Of a stretch of DNA of 64,000 nucleotides, positions 54,010-64,000 are shown one piece after another. Where the stretch lies: assembly GCF_019393635.1 (NCBI RefSeq), contig NC_057861.1:92734827-92798826 (forward strand), read 5' to 3'. The translations under genes and the position numbers were made by a program. Below the pieces are notes generated by a model that ran no database searches, was not told the origin of the DNA, and saw only the letters and a program-made list of their open reading frames with translations. Every line of letters begins with the position of its first letter. Positions within the stretch are counted from its first letter, which is position 1. Origin of the DNA: Dromiciops gliroides. Its lineage: Eukaryota; Chordata; Mammalia; Microbiotheria; Microbiotheriidae.

Positions 54010-54925
54010 GGCCTCTATAATCTTTTCTAAACTATTAATCTTCTTTAACAATGGCAGGTTTACAAATCACTTTTACATCCCTGAGGAGCAGATTTTGCCA
54101 GCAGTTACTGTGATCACTTTCCATGTTAGAAACTGAGCTTCAGAGGTGTGAAATCTGAGAGGCCTTATCTCTTGACTTTTTTTCCTAAGGGCCCTTTAAG
54201 CTCTAACATTCCATGTTCTAAGTGGCATTCCCTGTCAGATCTCTACAAGCTTCAAAAGTCTTTAGACAAATGATCTGTTCCCAAAGGGCAAAGCACAAAG
54301 CTAGCCATACCAATCTATCCTGAGTTCTTTCTACTCATACCATAGAATCCTACTGTTTCATTGACTTCCATAATAAAATTAAAGATGGTATCCATGGGGG
54401 AAAATGGTCTAATAAGCCAAAAATTTTTAAAGTAGGGGTTAAGATAGTGGCCAGGCTAATGATGACAAGCATTATCATGCTAGTACTTGAGGTGGGGAAA
54501 GGAGAAAGAGGGAAAAAGAGGATAGAGGAATTACTACTGAACCATTTCTCAACTAGATCTCACTCGACTGCTCTGGCACCTCTGTCTTACAACTATTTCA
54601 AAAGCACAAGCATTTCCCTTGTGTTTATGAATCTCAGTTCCCAGAACTTTCATCCTTAACTATGGAGAGCTATTTCCAGTGATTAACCAAGCTGAGCTGA
54701 AATGTTGCATTGGTAATGAGACAGCTGCTGCCCTGCCCAGGGGCCTTTGTTCTCTATTAGAATTGGAAATTAAACTGATCCCCAAATATTCTGACAAAAC
54801 TAGTCTTGTAAAACTTAGAAATCTTCGGAGTTGTCTATAGAACATCTTAGTCAATTTCTTTGAAATCGTAGGAACTCTATGGCACAGTGGAATGAGGCCT
54901 GGATTTTCCATAGATGTATTTCCAT
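54010..54925. other. about 0.9 kb unassigned
   Basis: No repeat recognised. Frames of 60-107 codons on both strands lack domains and the longer one runs into the microsatellite. Confidence 0.25.
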
Positions 54926-54926
54926 A

Positions 54927-54940
54927 TATATGTATGTGTA

Positions 54941-54988
<48 letters not shown>

Positions 54989-55050
54989 TATATATATTTA
55001 TATATATGTGTGTGTGTGTATGTGTGTGTGTATGTGTGTATGTATATATA
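54927..55050. repeat. (TA)n/(TG)n microsatellite
   Basis: Alternating TA, TG and CA units throughout. Confidence 0.95.
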
Positions 55051-55154
55051 CATTTAACTGCAGGTGATTTTTATTATTGTTATAATCATTATTATTATCC
55101 CCACCATTATCCTAATTATTTACAATCATATTTGAGACCACAGCTCTAGCACTG

Positions 55155-55310
55155 AACAGTATCTCCAAAAATCATTGAGTCCAACCATTCATTTTACAAA
55201 TAAGGACACACAGGCCTGGGAAGTAGTTAAGTAATGCATAAGTTAGTAAGCATTAGAGGCAGAATTTGAATCCTGGTCCTCTGATTCCAGAGCCTTTCCT
55301 GCTATAACAT
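55155..55310 (-). mobile_element. MIR-type SINE, old
   Basis: Antisense 'attttacaaataaggacaca', 'gaggcagaatttgaatcctg', 'gtcctctgattccagagcct'. Confidence 0.65.
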
Positions 55311-55330
55311 ACAGAAACCTTATACTCAGC

Positions 55331-55482
55331 CAGAATAAAGGTTGTAGGATGGGAGTATTGTAGTCTTTTTTCTTGTAAAGCAGAAAGCTTTCTTTGGTTC
55401 TTGTACCTTGAAAAAACTATATTTCAATATTTCTAACCAGGTTAATACCTGGTTAGTAATGCAAGATTCTAAAATGCACTTG
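55331..55482 (+). repeat. inverted duplication, arm 1
   Basis: 'cagaataaaggttgtaggat', 'gctttctttggttcttgtac', 'cttgaaaaaac' and 'ggttagtaatgcaagattct' match the reverse complement of 57873-58015. Contains an 8-bp palindrome AACCAGGT-TAAT-ACCTGGTT. Confidence 0.8.
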
Positions 55483-55544
55483 TTTTATATTCTTGACACC
55501 TCGGACTGTACCTTAAACTGGCAAATTAATTTGTGGCAAATTAT

Positions 55545-55660
55545 CCCGCCTTACTACCTAGGTGTTCCTGGGCAAGTCACTTAAATTCTCTAAGCCTCAA
55601 TTTCCTCCGCTGCAAAATAAGGAGATTGGCCTAGGTGACATGAGGTTTCTACTAGCCCAT
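55545..55660 (+). mobile_element. MIR-type SINE, old
   Basis: Sense 'gtgttcctgggcaagtcact', 'taagcctcaatttcctccgc'. Confidence 0.65.
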
Positions 55661-55679
55661 ACTCTTAATCTTATTTTAT

Positions 55680-56470
55680 TTTTAAATTTTATTTTTTAAC
55701 AAAAGTCTATTTTTCCTCCCCCAAAAAACACAAAAATACAAAAATAAAACTCTTGGAATAAATATGCACAATCAATTCCATCCCATATTTCTATGTCCCT
55801 TGTTTCATGTGGCATGTATGTTCTGAAAAACAGGACTATAAAACTAACAGATATTTGAGGAGGCAGCAGGGCACAGTCAAAAGAGTCCTGGATTTAGTGT
55901 TTAAAGCCATAAATTCAGATCTTGCCTTACTACCAATATAATATACAAAAATAAATTCCAACATTTGTTATATCCAAAAAATATATGATTCTTCCTGAAA
56001 CTTTAGTCTATCACCTCTCTGTAAAAGGGTAGATAGTATGTTTCATCCATGGCCCTTGGAATCATTATGCATCCTTATATAGATCAAAGTTCTTAAGCTT
56101 TTCAAAGTTGTTTTTACAGTATTGTTATATTAATTATTCTCCTTGTTCTGTTCACTTCACTCTGTATCAATTCATACAAGTCTACTGAGGTTTCAGTAAA
56201 ATAATTTCATTATTTTTTGTGTCACAGTAGTATTTCAGTGCATTTATATACTTAATTTTTTAAAGTTATTCCCCAATTGATGGAGGATGCTTCATTTCTA
56301 GTTCATTATCATTACAAAAAAAATCTTCTATAATTTTTGAACACATAGTCTTTTTCCTATTCCTTTTATCTCTTTGGGATAAGCCTAATCATGGTATTGC
56401 TGAGTCAAAGAGCTTGAATAATTTCATTTCTTTTAAGGCATAGTTTTAAATTGCCTTCCAGAATGCCTAG
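55680..56470 (-). mobile_element. L1 3'-end fragment interrupted by a local duplication
   Basis: Antisense L1 3' order: 'ggaataaatatgcacaatc', [insert], 'ataaattccaacatttgtta', 'tctatcacctctctgtaaaa', 'cttgttctgttcacttcact', 'ccccaattgatggaggatgc', 'tggtattgctgagtcaaaga'. Confidence 0.7.
55774..55928 (+). repeat. local duplication, copy B, inside the L1 fragment
   Basis: Partner of 53598-53753 with two indels of about 11 and 6 bases. It stops inside the MIR part, where L1-like sequence resumes after about 20 bases of unclear origin. Confidence 0.8.
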
Positions 56471-56614
56471 ACCCCTAAATCCTTTGATAAATAAGATACA
56501 TTCAAAATTTAAAAGCTAGGGTATGTATTTGCCAAACATAAACATACACACAAACACTAATAGAGACAATAATAGCTTTGGTAAAATTTTGGTTCAAAGC
56601 AAGCATGCTCTTCT

Positions 56615-56810
56615 ACTGAACAACTTGTGACATAATGGATAAAAAACTTTGCTTTAGACTCAGAGATCTGGGTTTTGTAGACCAATTATATACTTTTGGG
56701 AAAGTCCCTTGGCCTGTTACTGCCCTACTTGAAAATGAGGGGATTGGATTGGATGAATTCTGAGCTCCTTTCCAGATCTAGGTCCTATAATGTTATGAGA
56801 TTCTTTGCAT
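56615..56810 (+). mobile_element. MIR-type SINE, old
   Basis: Sense 'ttgtgacataatggataaaa', 'agatctgggttttgtagacc', 'aaatgaggggattggattgg', 'gagctcctttccagatctag'. Confidence 0.65.
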
Positions 56811-56971
56811 GGAGAATTTAATTCCAATATACGATACTAAAACCCCATTTAGACATGTATGCATTAAAGTAAAGATATGGCTTTCCAGCATGGACATGGG
56901 TGCTTGGGCATGGGTGCTTAGACAATGGGTCTAATGCCAATCATCTGGAGTTCTTAAACCTGCCTTTAGAA

Positions 56972-57159
56972 CAGAGGTTATTAACCTAAGGTTGATGAAC
57001 TTTAAAAAAATGATAAACATTTCAATAATAATTGGTTTTCTTTGTAATCCTTTGTATTTTATTTCTTTGAAATATTATTCTGAGATAGGACACAAAGGTT
57101 TCATCAGGCTATCATTGGGGTCCATGACACACACACATGCAAAAGGTTAAGAATCCCTG
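56972..57159 (+). mobile_element. non-autonomous hAT-type DNA element, copy 3 (best preserved)
   Basis: The 188-bp element begins CAGAGGTTATTAACC and ends GGTTAAGAATCCCTG, terminal inverted repeats that match at 12 of 15 positions. It is flanked by an 8-bp duplication CTTTAGAA/ATTTAGAA (56964-56971, 57160-57167; 7 of 8). The 8-bp duplication and CAG...CTG ends are hAT hallmarks. It has no coding capacity. Related copies at 1690-2225 and 32165-32390. Confidence 0.8.
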
Positions 57160-57167
57160 ATTTAGAA

Positions 57168-57872
57168 AGATGAGACATCAGAAATAGAACCCAGTCTCTG
57201 TTGGAATAGCCTTGTCATCACATATGTGCCTTTAACAAGAAAATGACTTCCTACACCAAGGAAAGCAGAGGCATGATAGATAAGATGCCCAGGTCAGAGA
57301 GACTTATATTGAACTCAATTGCTCCCTGGGCTACTGTGTCACAAATTAGCAGGCTGGGGAAACAAAGAGAATGTACCTATTCTACTCCTGGAGATTTAGC
57401 CAATCTTGGATCCTCATTTACTGTCAGATAGATGAATAAGTCCAAAGGAAGTAGCATTGGAGTCAATCTAATTATATCCTGGCAACACTCATTTCCCCTC
57501 CTTTAAATGTCCCAGATAAACACTACCCTTGTACATTGGTAATAGTGAGCAATTACCCACTCTCCATTTCACCTGTTCCTGTCTGAGCTGCTTTTCCTAG
57601 CTACTGTGAAAGACCTCAGAGACTCAGAAGTTGTGAGGAAACGGGGAACCAACTTCAAACTGGAAGACCTGAATTCATATCTTGCTTCTATTCATATGAG
57701 ATGTGTGACCCTGGGTAAGTCACAACCTCTCAATTCCCCCCAGGCAATTCTTTAAGAATATAAATTCTGCAGGAAAAAGTTATCCCACTGGGAATTCCCT
57801 ATTTCAATGAAATCACAAATTAGATTTTAAAAATGTGTTTAAGGTACAGTCTGAGGTGTTAGGTATAGAAGA
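57168..57872. other. mostly unassigned, with a MIR-like piece at 57640-57740
   Basis: The MIR-like piece has 'gatgtgtgaccctgggtaag'. The rest, including the 62-codon frame at 57243-57431, was not recognised. Confidence 0.3.
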
Positions 57873-58015
57873 CAAGTCCATATAAGAACCTTGCATTATT
57901 AACCAGGTTAATGGTTTATCAGGTTTTTTTCAAGGGAGAAGAACCAAAGAAAGCCTTTTGCCTTACAAGGAAAAAAAAAAGATCATAGTACTCCCATTCT
58001 ACAACCTTTATTCTG
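57873..58015 (-). repeat. inverted duplication, arm 2
   Basis: Reverse complement partner of 55331-55482: 'ataagaaccttgcattatta', 'gaaccaaagaaagccttttg', 'ctcccattctacaaccttta'. Similarity ends sharply on both sides. Confidence 0.8.
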
Positions 58016-58119
58016 TCCCCAACCCCAGAAGTCAAGCTAAGCATTCAGTATGAAATGAGGTATTGAATACTTTAAACACTGATACATTAGATACATAGGT
58101 AGGAGGAAGACAAATGATA

Positions 58120-58350
58120 GCAGAAGCTAACATTTAAATAGAGCTTTAAGGTTTGCAAAGAAATTTACAAATAATATTTCATTTTTATCTACACAATAAC
58201 CCTTAAAGGGTAGGTCCTGTTATTATCTTATTTTGCAGGTTAAGTGACTCCATCAGGATCACACGGCTAGTAAATGTCTGAGACTGGGTTTAAACACAAG
58301 TCCTTCTGAATCCAAGTTTAGTGCTCTAACCATTATACCACCTAGCCGTG
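58120..58350 (-). mobile_element. MIR/CORE-SINE, old
   Basis: Antisense 'ggtttgcaaagaaatttaca', 'ttaagtgactccatcaggat', 'ccattataccacctagccgt'. Confidence 0.75.
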
Positions 58351-58359
58351 TTTTAGATC

Positions 58360-58530
58360 TGGAAGGAAACTTCAAGGTCATTTAGTCTGCCCCTCATATT
58401 ATGAAGATGAAAAATCTGAGGCCCTAAGTAAGGAAATGACTTGCTCAAGGTCACACAAAGAGTTAGCAACAGATCTAAGGTGTCCTGTCTCATAATCCTA
58501 TTCACTATTTATAACACTATCCATAAAACT
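58360..58530 (-). mobile_element. MIR-type SINE, old
   Basis: Antisense 'ggaaacttcaaggtcattta', 'atgacttgctcaaggtcaca'. Confidence 0.65.
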
Positions 58531-59314
58531 ATTCATAATTCAGTACTATTCATAACAAACATGAGTGCTTAGCCTTAAATCACTTTCTAACCACTAAGAA
58601 CTCCACACAACACAGAAACAGGCATGGAGTTTATAAACAAATAGCCCCCAGGTCACAGTTATCATCACTTCAACTAGAATCCCTCTTCTGGAAATGCTCC
58701 AGGAAAGTATGCTTATACAGACCAGCTAAGATGCTGTCCTCTGGCTAGATAAGAAAGTTAAAAGCAGTGACTCTGAAATAATCATTTTAACTGAACTCAT
58801 GCTAGACCAGTCTGATCAAGGAACCCTGTCCCTAATGCATCCTAGTGGCCATTCTGCATCTTCCTATTGTCCTAAGGGTATGTCTGTATGCCTGTTCCTG
58901 ACATATGGTCCTGGGCACTGGCTCAAGGAAAGATACCCCCGTTTCTTATCAGCCCTTCTGGTCTGGGTGAGTCCACATGCAGTTGAAGAGATCCATACAC
59001 TGGCTCGGACAGATTGTTAAGAGGCTGTAGATAAAAAATGGCCTCAGGTTCATCTTTATCTTTGCTCATGCATCTAAGGCTACATGCACAGTCTCTACTC
59101 CATTGCTTCCTCTGAAGCAATCCTGGACTAAAAGGGACCTATCACAACTATTCTCCTATTCTAGAGCGAGAACAATGCAAGATTATAAAAACATATCTTC
59201 ATGGGCCAAATAACCTGGTCTTGCATTGCAATAATTTCTACTTTTAAAAATAAAATAATAATTCATAATAATAATATAATGTTAATTTTTAGACAAATTT
59301 CCCGTTGTTCTTTC
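58531..59314. other. about 0.8 kb unassigned
   Basis: No repeat recognised. The frame at 58799-59020 (Cys/Gly/Pro-containing, 73 codons) has no domain I know and no splice context I can support. Confidence 0.3.
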
Positions 59315-59430
59315 AGTACATCTAAGCAAGATCTTGTGAGTGTGTGAGCTCTTTGAGAGCAGGGGCTATCTTCATTTCTCTTTATCCTCAGTCTTTAATA
59401 TAATGCTTGACTAATAGTAAGTGATTAATA
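59315..59430 (+). mobile_element. L2 3' end
   Basis: 'tgtgagctctttgagagcag', 'gtgattaatacgtgc'. Confidence 0.55.
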
Positions 59431-59727
59431 CGTGCTTTTTTTTTTCATTCATTTACATGGAAGAGATTTGGACCTTGGGTCCATCTAAGCCTAACTAGCC
59501 AGTTTGTGAAGCAGCAACATAAAAGACCCAGGAGATGGAGGGCTCTTACCTGGCTCAGGGGAGTAGAATCAACCACGTGTGATGCAATTAACCTAAGAGC
59601 AAAAGAGTGTACAATTAATAGCAACATCTACATGTCTTATCTTCCTCAATTTTGGACAATAATTTATGAAGTTTTGGTACTAACTGTTCTTTAAAAATAT
59701 AATAGATTTCTCCTATGAATTCATCAG

Positions 59728-59975
59728 GGGCAAGTAGGTAGCACAGTGGATAAAGCATCAGCCCTTGGGTCAGGAGTACCTGAGTTCAAATCTAACTACA
59801 ATACTTACTAGCTGTTTGAACCTGGGCAAGTCACTTAAACTTTTTTTTTTTTTTGACCTCAACTACTCATCTACAAAATGAGCTGGAGAAGGAAATGGGA
59901 AACTACTGCAGTGCCTTTGCTAAGAAAAACCCAAATTGGGATAACAGAGAGTCACACAACTGAAATGACTCAAGA
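59728..59975 (+). mobile_element. MAR1-type CORE-SINE, long form
   Basis: Sense: 'ggcaagtaggtagcacagtg', 'tgagttcaaatctaact', 'acctgggcaagtcacttaaa' written with minor changes, 'tgagctggagaaggaaatgg', 'gagagtcacacaactgaaat'. Confidence 0.85.
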
Positions 59976-59989
59976 ATGAATACATCAGA

Positions 59990-61400
59990 ACTAGGAGCTT
60001 TTTTGTTTTGTTTTGTTTTGTTCTGTTTTGACTACCCTTTGGTAGTCCTTTCCCAGCTACATCCATTTCCTTTCCTGACATTAATTTATTGAAATCTCTC
60101 TTTGGTCTTCTGATAGTTTGAGTATTTTATATTTTTGAAGGTATTCCTCTGTTTATTTTGCATTTTAAGATTTGTTGGCATATAATTATACATAATATGA
60201 TCTGATTATTCTTTTTATTCTTCTGGTTTTTCTGTGATTTCACCCTGCTCATTTGCTATTTTATTCATTTGGTTTGCAACTCCCTTCTTTCAAATAAGAT
60301 TAGCTAAGGGTTTCTCAATTGCATTGGTCTTTTCAAAGAACCAGCTTTTAGTTTTGTCATTTCTACATTTTTTCCCAAATTTTTATTTCCCCTACAATTT
60401 TTAATATCTCTTCTTTTGTGCCCATTTTATTTTTTTCTCATTTAAAATGCATATTCAGTTCATTAGTCCTCTCTCTTTCTATATTGTTAATGTGTAACTG
60501 TGAGGATATGATTTTCTCCTTGAAGACTACTTTAGGTGCATCCTAGAAATTTTGGTGTGTTGTTTCATCATTGTTATTTTATTTTATGCAAATATTAATT
60601 GTGTCTATGATTTCTTCTTTTACCTATTCATTATTTAAGATTTCATTGTTAAATCTCCATTTGGGTCATTATATTTTACTTATGGTCCTTGAACAAATTT
60701 CTCTTCTTATTGAGATGAGGTCTGTAAAGAATGTATTGACTATTTTTTTTTCCTTTTTACATTTATTTACAATATCTCTGTAACCTAGTGTATATGGCTA
60801 ATTTTTATAAAAGTCCTATGTGATGCTGAAAAATATGCATATTTTTCAGAAGATACCATAAATCTTTTAGTTTCTCAAGAAATTTGTTTAGTTCCATCTT
60901 TTACCTTTTGTTGTCTTTTTGTTTGACTTATCCAAAACTGAAGGGGAATATTGAAGTCTTCAGTCACTATTATTATCTGTGTTTTCTTGAAGTTCATATG
61001 TTTCCTTTATGATTTGGGATAGTAAGGCATATGGAACATATGAATTTATTACTGGTTTGTTCTCTATGGTTCCTTTTAGCATATTATAGTATTCTTTAAA
61101 ATTTTTTAATGTTTCTTTTGGTTTGTATGAAAGCATGATGGTAACTCCTGCTTTTTTGGATTCACTTGATACCCATTAATTTTTTTTTTTCTATTCCCTC
61201 AGTTTTATTTTGTATCTGTCTTTGGTTTTTGACTGTGGTTCATGTAAGGAACAGGTTGTGGGGTTTTGTTTTCTTATATAATCTATCACTCTTTTTCTTT
61301 TTATTGGATTATTTAACCCATTCACACTTAAAGTCATAAGACTTACTAATGTTTTCCTCCGTCTCCAAATTTTTTTAAAGTTATTGTTTTTCCCTCTTCT
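59990..61400 (-). mobile_element. L1 ORF2, endonuclease to early reverse transcriptase, decayed
   Basis: The T-rich plus strand has the order typical of antisense L1 ORF2: 'ctcaattgcattggtctttt', 'aaagaaccagcttttagttt', 'tgtgatgctgaaaaatatgc', 'attgaagtcttcagtcact', 'aacccattcacacttaaag'. No frame stays open for long, so it is inactive. Confidence 0.6.
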
Positions 61401-63060
61401 GCCATAAACATTTGGTTATGTTACGTTCATTACTTTACTTTTTAAAGTGGTCATATCCCATTGGCTCTCCTTATACTTGATCCCTTCTTTTTATTTGTTA
61501 CCCTTTTCCTTTTAGGATTTTTCCCCTAGTTTTTCTCTCCTGCTTTTATCTCATTATATATTTCTTTCCTCTCTTTTTTTCCTGTTAGTCAATTCCCTTT
61601 ATTCTCCTTGCCTTCTGCTAGTCCTATTCATTAGTGTTTTAAAATTCTTTGTGTTTGTTTGTGTGTTTGTATGCCTCTTTCCAAAAAGGATTCCTCTCAT
61701 CTTCATTATCTGTCTCTTCATTCTGCTTACTTTAAATCCTCATTCTCTGATTCATGATCCCTACAAATCACCTGATCTCTCTCTTTTCTCTGTATTCTCT
61801 ATGCAATCAAAGCTTCTAAGGTATTCATACTAAACTCTCCCCTCTAGATTTTTTCTGCCACTGCCAAATAGGGCTTACCCCATGGATTTTCATTTTCCAT
61901 TGTGCATCACTCTCAGAACAGTGTCATTTATTTCAGGTTTCAGAGAGGACACTGACTTATAGTAAGGACCCTCCATTATCACTAATTTATTCCTTCTTTT
62001 ATTTACCTTTTTTCTCTAAAATTTCCTTGAAACCTACCTGTGTTCAGGCTTTCCCACTCCTCCAGATGTCAATTGTACTCAGAGCTTACAACTCTTTCCC
62101 TCCCAGGACAAGTAGATTTTTAAAGTACCCAATCAATCCCCCAGATCTCATCTCTTTTCACCAATAGAAGAAATTATCAGTGAAACCCCCTCTCACCTTC
62201 AAAGTACGGTGTCCTTTCTTTCCCCACATTTTCAATCATTTCTTCCCCTCTTGTCATCCATTCTCCTGTGTGATCTTTATTTTCTTAAACTGCAGAAGTC
62301 ATTTTCCCCCTCATTGCTGGCCATTGATTTGATTTGGATGCATAACTCACTCCTTTCCATCCTTCTCCTCCCCTCCTTTCAAGTTCCTCCCTTGCAAGTT
62401 GCAATGCAGTCCCACAAAAGAAGTGTTAACCTATTGTTAGGAAGTCACCAAATTCTCTCCATAATGTCTCTGTTTGCCTCTTCACTGTTACCTTAAGCAG
62501 ATTTCTACCTTCACCCTTGTCTTCTTGTGTACATTTAGAAAGAAGTATTCTTCCTGTAATCTTTGTTATTTTTAGACTCCATCCCTGCACCCCCTTATAC
62601 TCCTTATAACTCTCTTCCTGACTCCCTCCCATCTGACCGGTTTTCTTGGGGAACAGATCTCTTTGTCTCAGCATCCTCCAGCACTGGACAATTCACACTT
62701 TATCAGTCTGGGTCTTTGCCCCTACTGACTTTTGGGTGGCAGAAACTGGCTCATCTGATTGTTGTGCTCCTTCACTCAGGCTTGGTGCAATGCTACATAG
62801 ACTGCTTTGGACTGGTGACCTGTCCCCTTCCCCTGTTCCTCAGTTTTGTTTTTTTTTTTTTGCTGCATGCCAGCATTTTGGAGCCTGTTTTCCCTCAGCA
62901 TATCCAGTTAAGAGTTTGGAAGGACTGGTGCTCCCATGTTGTAACTCTTGGCAGGCTTTTGCTCCTGAAGTACTGTGGTAAAGGTGGCTGTCAAGCCCCA
63001 AGCAAACTTCCATAGCCTGGAACCATAGTATCTGCTTTCCATGGAACTGGAAAGAGGGAG
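61401..63060 (-). mobile_element. probable upstream part of the same L1 (spacer and 5' UTR-like), uncertain
   Basis: The pyrimidine-rich plus strand at 61490-62480 resembles the spacer at 20200-20600, and 62570-63060 turns GC-richer as an L1 5' UTR does. No ORF1 motif was seen between them. The 150-codon plus-strand frame at 62563-63015 has no recognised domain. Confidence 0.25.
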
Positions 63061-63138
63061 GAGGGCTTAGGGTGTAGTGGTGGGTTTTGATGTAAGCCTG
63101 TGTCGTGTCCTTGGGTTTGCTAGTACAACCTCACTTTT

Positions 63139-63288
63139 TTTTTTTTTTTTAGTGAGGCAATTGGGGTTAAGTGACTTGCCCAGGGTCACACAGCTAGTAA
63201 GTGTTAAGTGTCTGAGGCCGGATTTGAACTCAGGTCCTCCTGACTCCAGGGCTGGTGCTCTATCCACTGCGCCACCTAGCTGCCCCCG
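63139..63288 (-). mobile_element. young tRNA-derived SINE
   Basis: Full antisense SINE with T tail. Duplication CAACCTCACTTTT at 63126-63138 and 63289-63301, perfect. The frames over it are artefacts. Confidence 0.95.
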
Positions 63289-63301
63289 CAACCTCACTTT
63301 T

Positions 63302-63569
63302 GAAAGCATGGGAGGTAGGAGGTGTGCTGAGTGAGCTGCAGGTCAGTAAATATTACTTCCTGTATTTTTTATTATTTTTCAATCTTCTTTTGGATTCAAG
63401 GCATCCTAGACCTTGGAGACAGTGGAAGTTATTTTATATTTGGTGAATAATTTCTGTTTTGAAAATGTTTGAAGGGTCATGGGGATTGGGAAAAATACTA
63501 TCTTTGTCTGCTATCTTGTTGCTCACATGATCTTGGGAGCTATCTACATGTCTTATCACCCTAATTTTC
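63302..63569. other. unassigned; possible outer edge of an L1 5' UTR
   Basis: 'tctgctatcttgttgctc' near 63508 recalls the antisense of an L1 5' end, but nothing else supports it. Confidence 0.2.
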
Positions 63570-63690
63570 AATTCAATTCAACAAACATTCATAATGTTCC
63601 TGTAATGTGAGTGGCAGGCATCATACTAAATTCTGGAGTCAGGTAGAAAATTTAAAATATTATACAGTAGCTCTTTTCAAATTGAATTAG
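63570..63690 (-). mobile_element. L2 3' terminal fragment
   Basis: 'attcaattcaacaaacattc' and 'gtgagtggcaggcatcatac', as at 49430. Confidence 0.5.
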
Positions 63691-63859
63691 AAGAAGGAAT
63701 TTTTTATTTTATTTAAAGTTTCCAACATTAATAAAACCCCAGGTTTGGAATTAGCTCTTCCCCTTGTTGCCCCCCAAAAGAAAGAAAAACAAAAAAAGCA
63801 ATAATTCTGTTGCTTGCAGAATAAAAAGAACAAGACTCAGAAAAAATAAAATAACATCA

Positions 63860-63960
63860 CAAGGTTACAAAAATAACAAGTGCCAGAGCTGGGTTTTAAC
63901 CCCAAGTCTTCTAACCCCCAGCTTCTTAAACTTTTTCTACTCGTTAACCCTTTTTGCCCA
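63860..63960 (-). mobile_element. MIR-type SINE, old
   Basis: Antisense 'caagtgccagagctgggttt' and 'taaccccaagtcttctaacc'. Confidence 0.55.
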
Positions 63961-64000
63961 AGAGTTCTTTACATGACCCCAGGTATATAGGTATATAAAA

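Noticed and set aside
62563..63015. 150-codon plus-strand frame, the second longest in the window
   Set aside because: No recognised domain, overlapping open frame in another phase, and a setting that looks like an antisense L1 5' region. Not enough to call a gene.

Overview
The window looks like an intergenic or intronic piece of a marsupial nuclear genome. The main evidence is a tRNA-derived SINE with a box-A-like start (core AGCTAGGTGGCGCAGTGG), a box-B-like GAGTTCAAATCC and a CORE-type tail. It occurs in at least 17 copies on both strands, many with intact 11-18 bp target-site duplications. Old MAR1/MIR-type CORE-SINEs, long L2 and L3/CR1 fragments, L1 fragments and a HAL1 (half-L1) surround them. 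An Australian marsupial is the best guess, because the SINE resembles the WSINE1/WALLSI type, but this is inference from memory of repeat families. No multi-exon gene, tRNA, rRNA or CRISPR array was recognised.

The only convincing protein-coding sequence is an intronless, full-length OTUB1 copy at 23861-24673 (+, 270 codons). It keeps the OTU catalytic residues and has no frameshift or stop, so it is a retrocopy that may be a working retrogene. It sits in a GC-rich, CpG-containing island inside AT-rich, repeat-dense DNA.

Layout. 1-8000: old SINEs, L2, L3/CR1, a hAT fragment with two SINEs nested in it, a HAL1, and a 453-bp solo-LTR-like element at the end of the HAL1 tail. 8000-12500: mostly unassigned, with a degenerate direct repeat pair. 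12600-21500: two L1 blocks on the minus strand (5' UTR plus ORF1; ORF1 plus ORF2) broken up by SINEs. 23800-25600: the OTUB1 retrocopy and its trailing sequence. 25500-45000: alternating L2, L3/CR1, CORE-SINEs, microsatellites and several non-repetitive, possibly conserved stretches. 45700-51500: two long L2 blocks in opposite orientation. 53500-58100: a small cluster of local duplications (one direct, one inverted), including a 150-bp block placed inside an L1 3' end. 59990-63500: an L1 ORF2-like block on the minus strand.

The genes do not form a pathway. The biological interest lies in the intact OTUB1 retrocopy, the solo LTR with tandem repeats, the nested insertions that give a relative age order, and the locally duplicated segments that known families do not readily explain. 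Repeat family names are assigned from recognised sequence patterns, without a library search, so their boundaries are approximate except where a target-site duplication fixes them.
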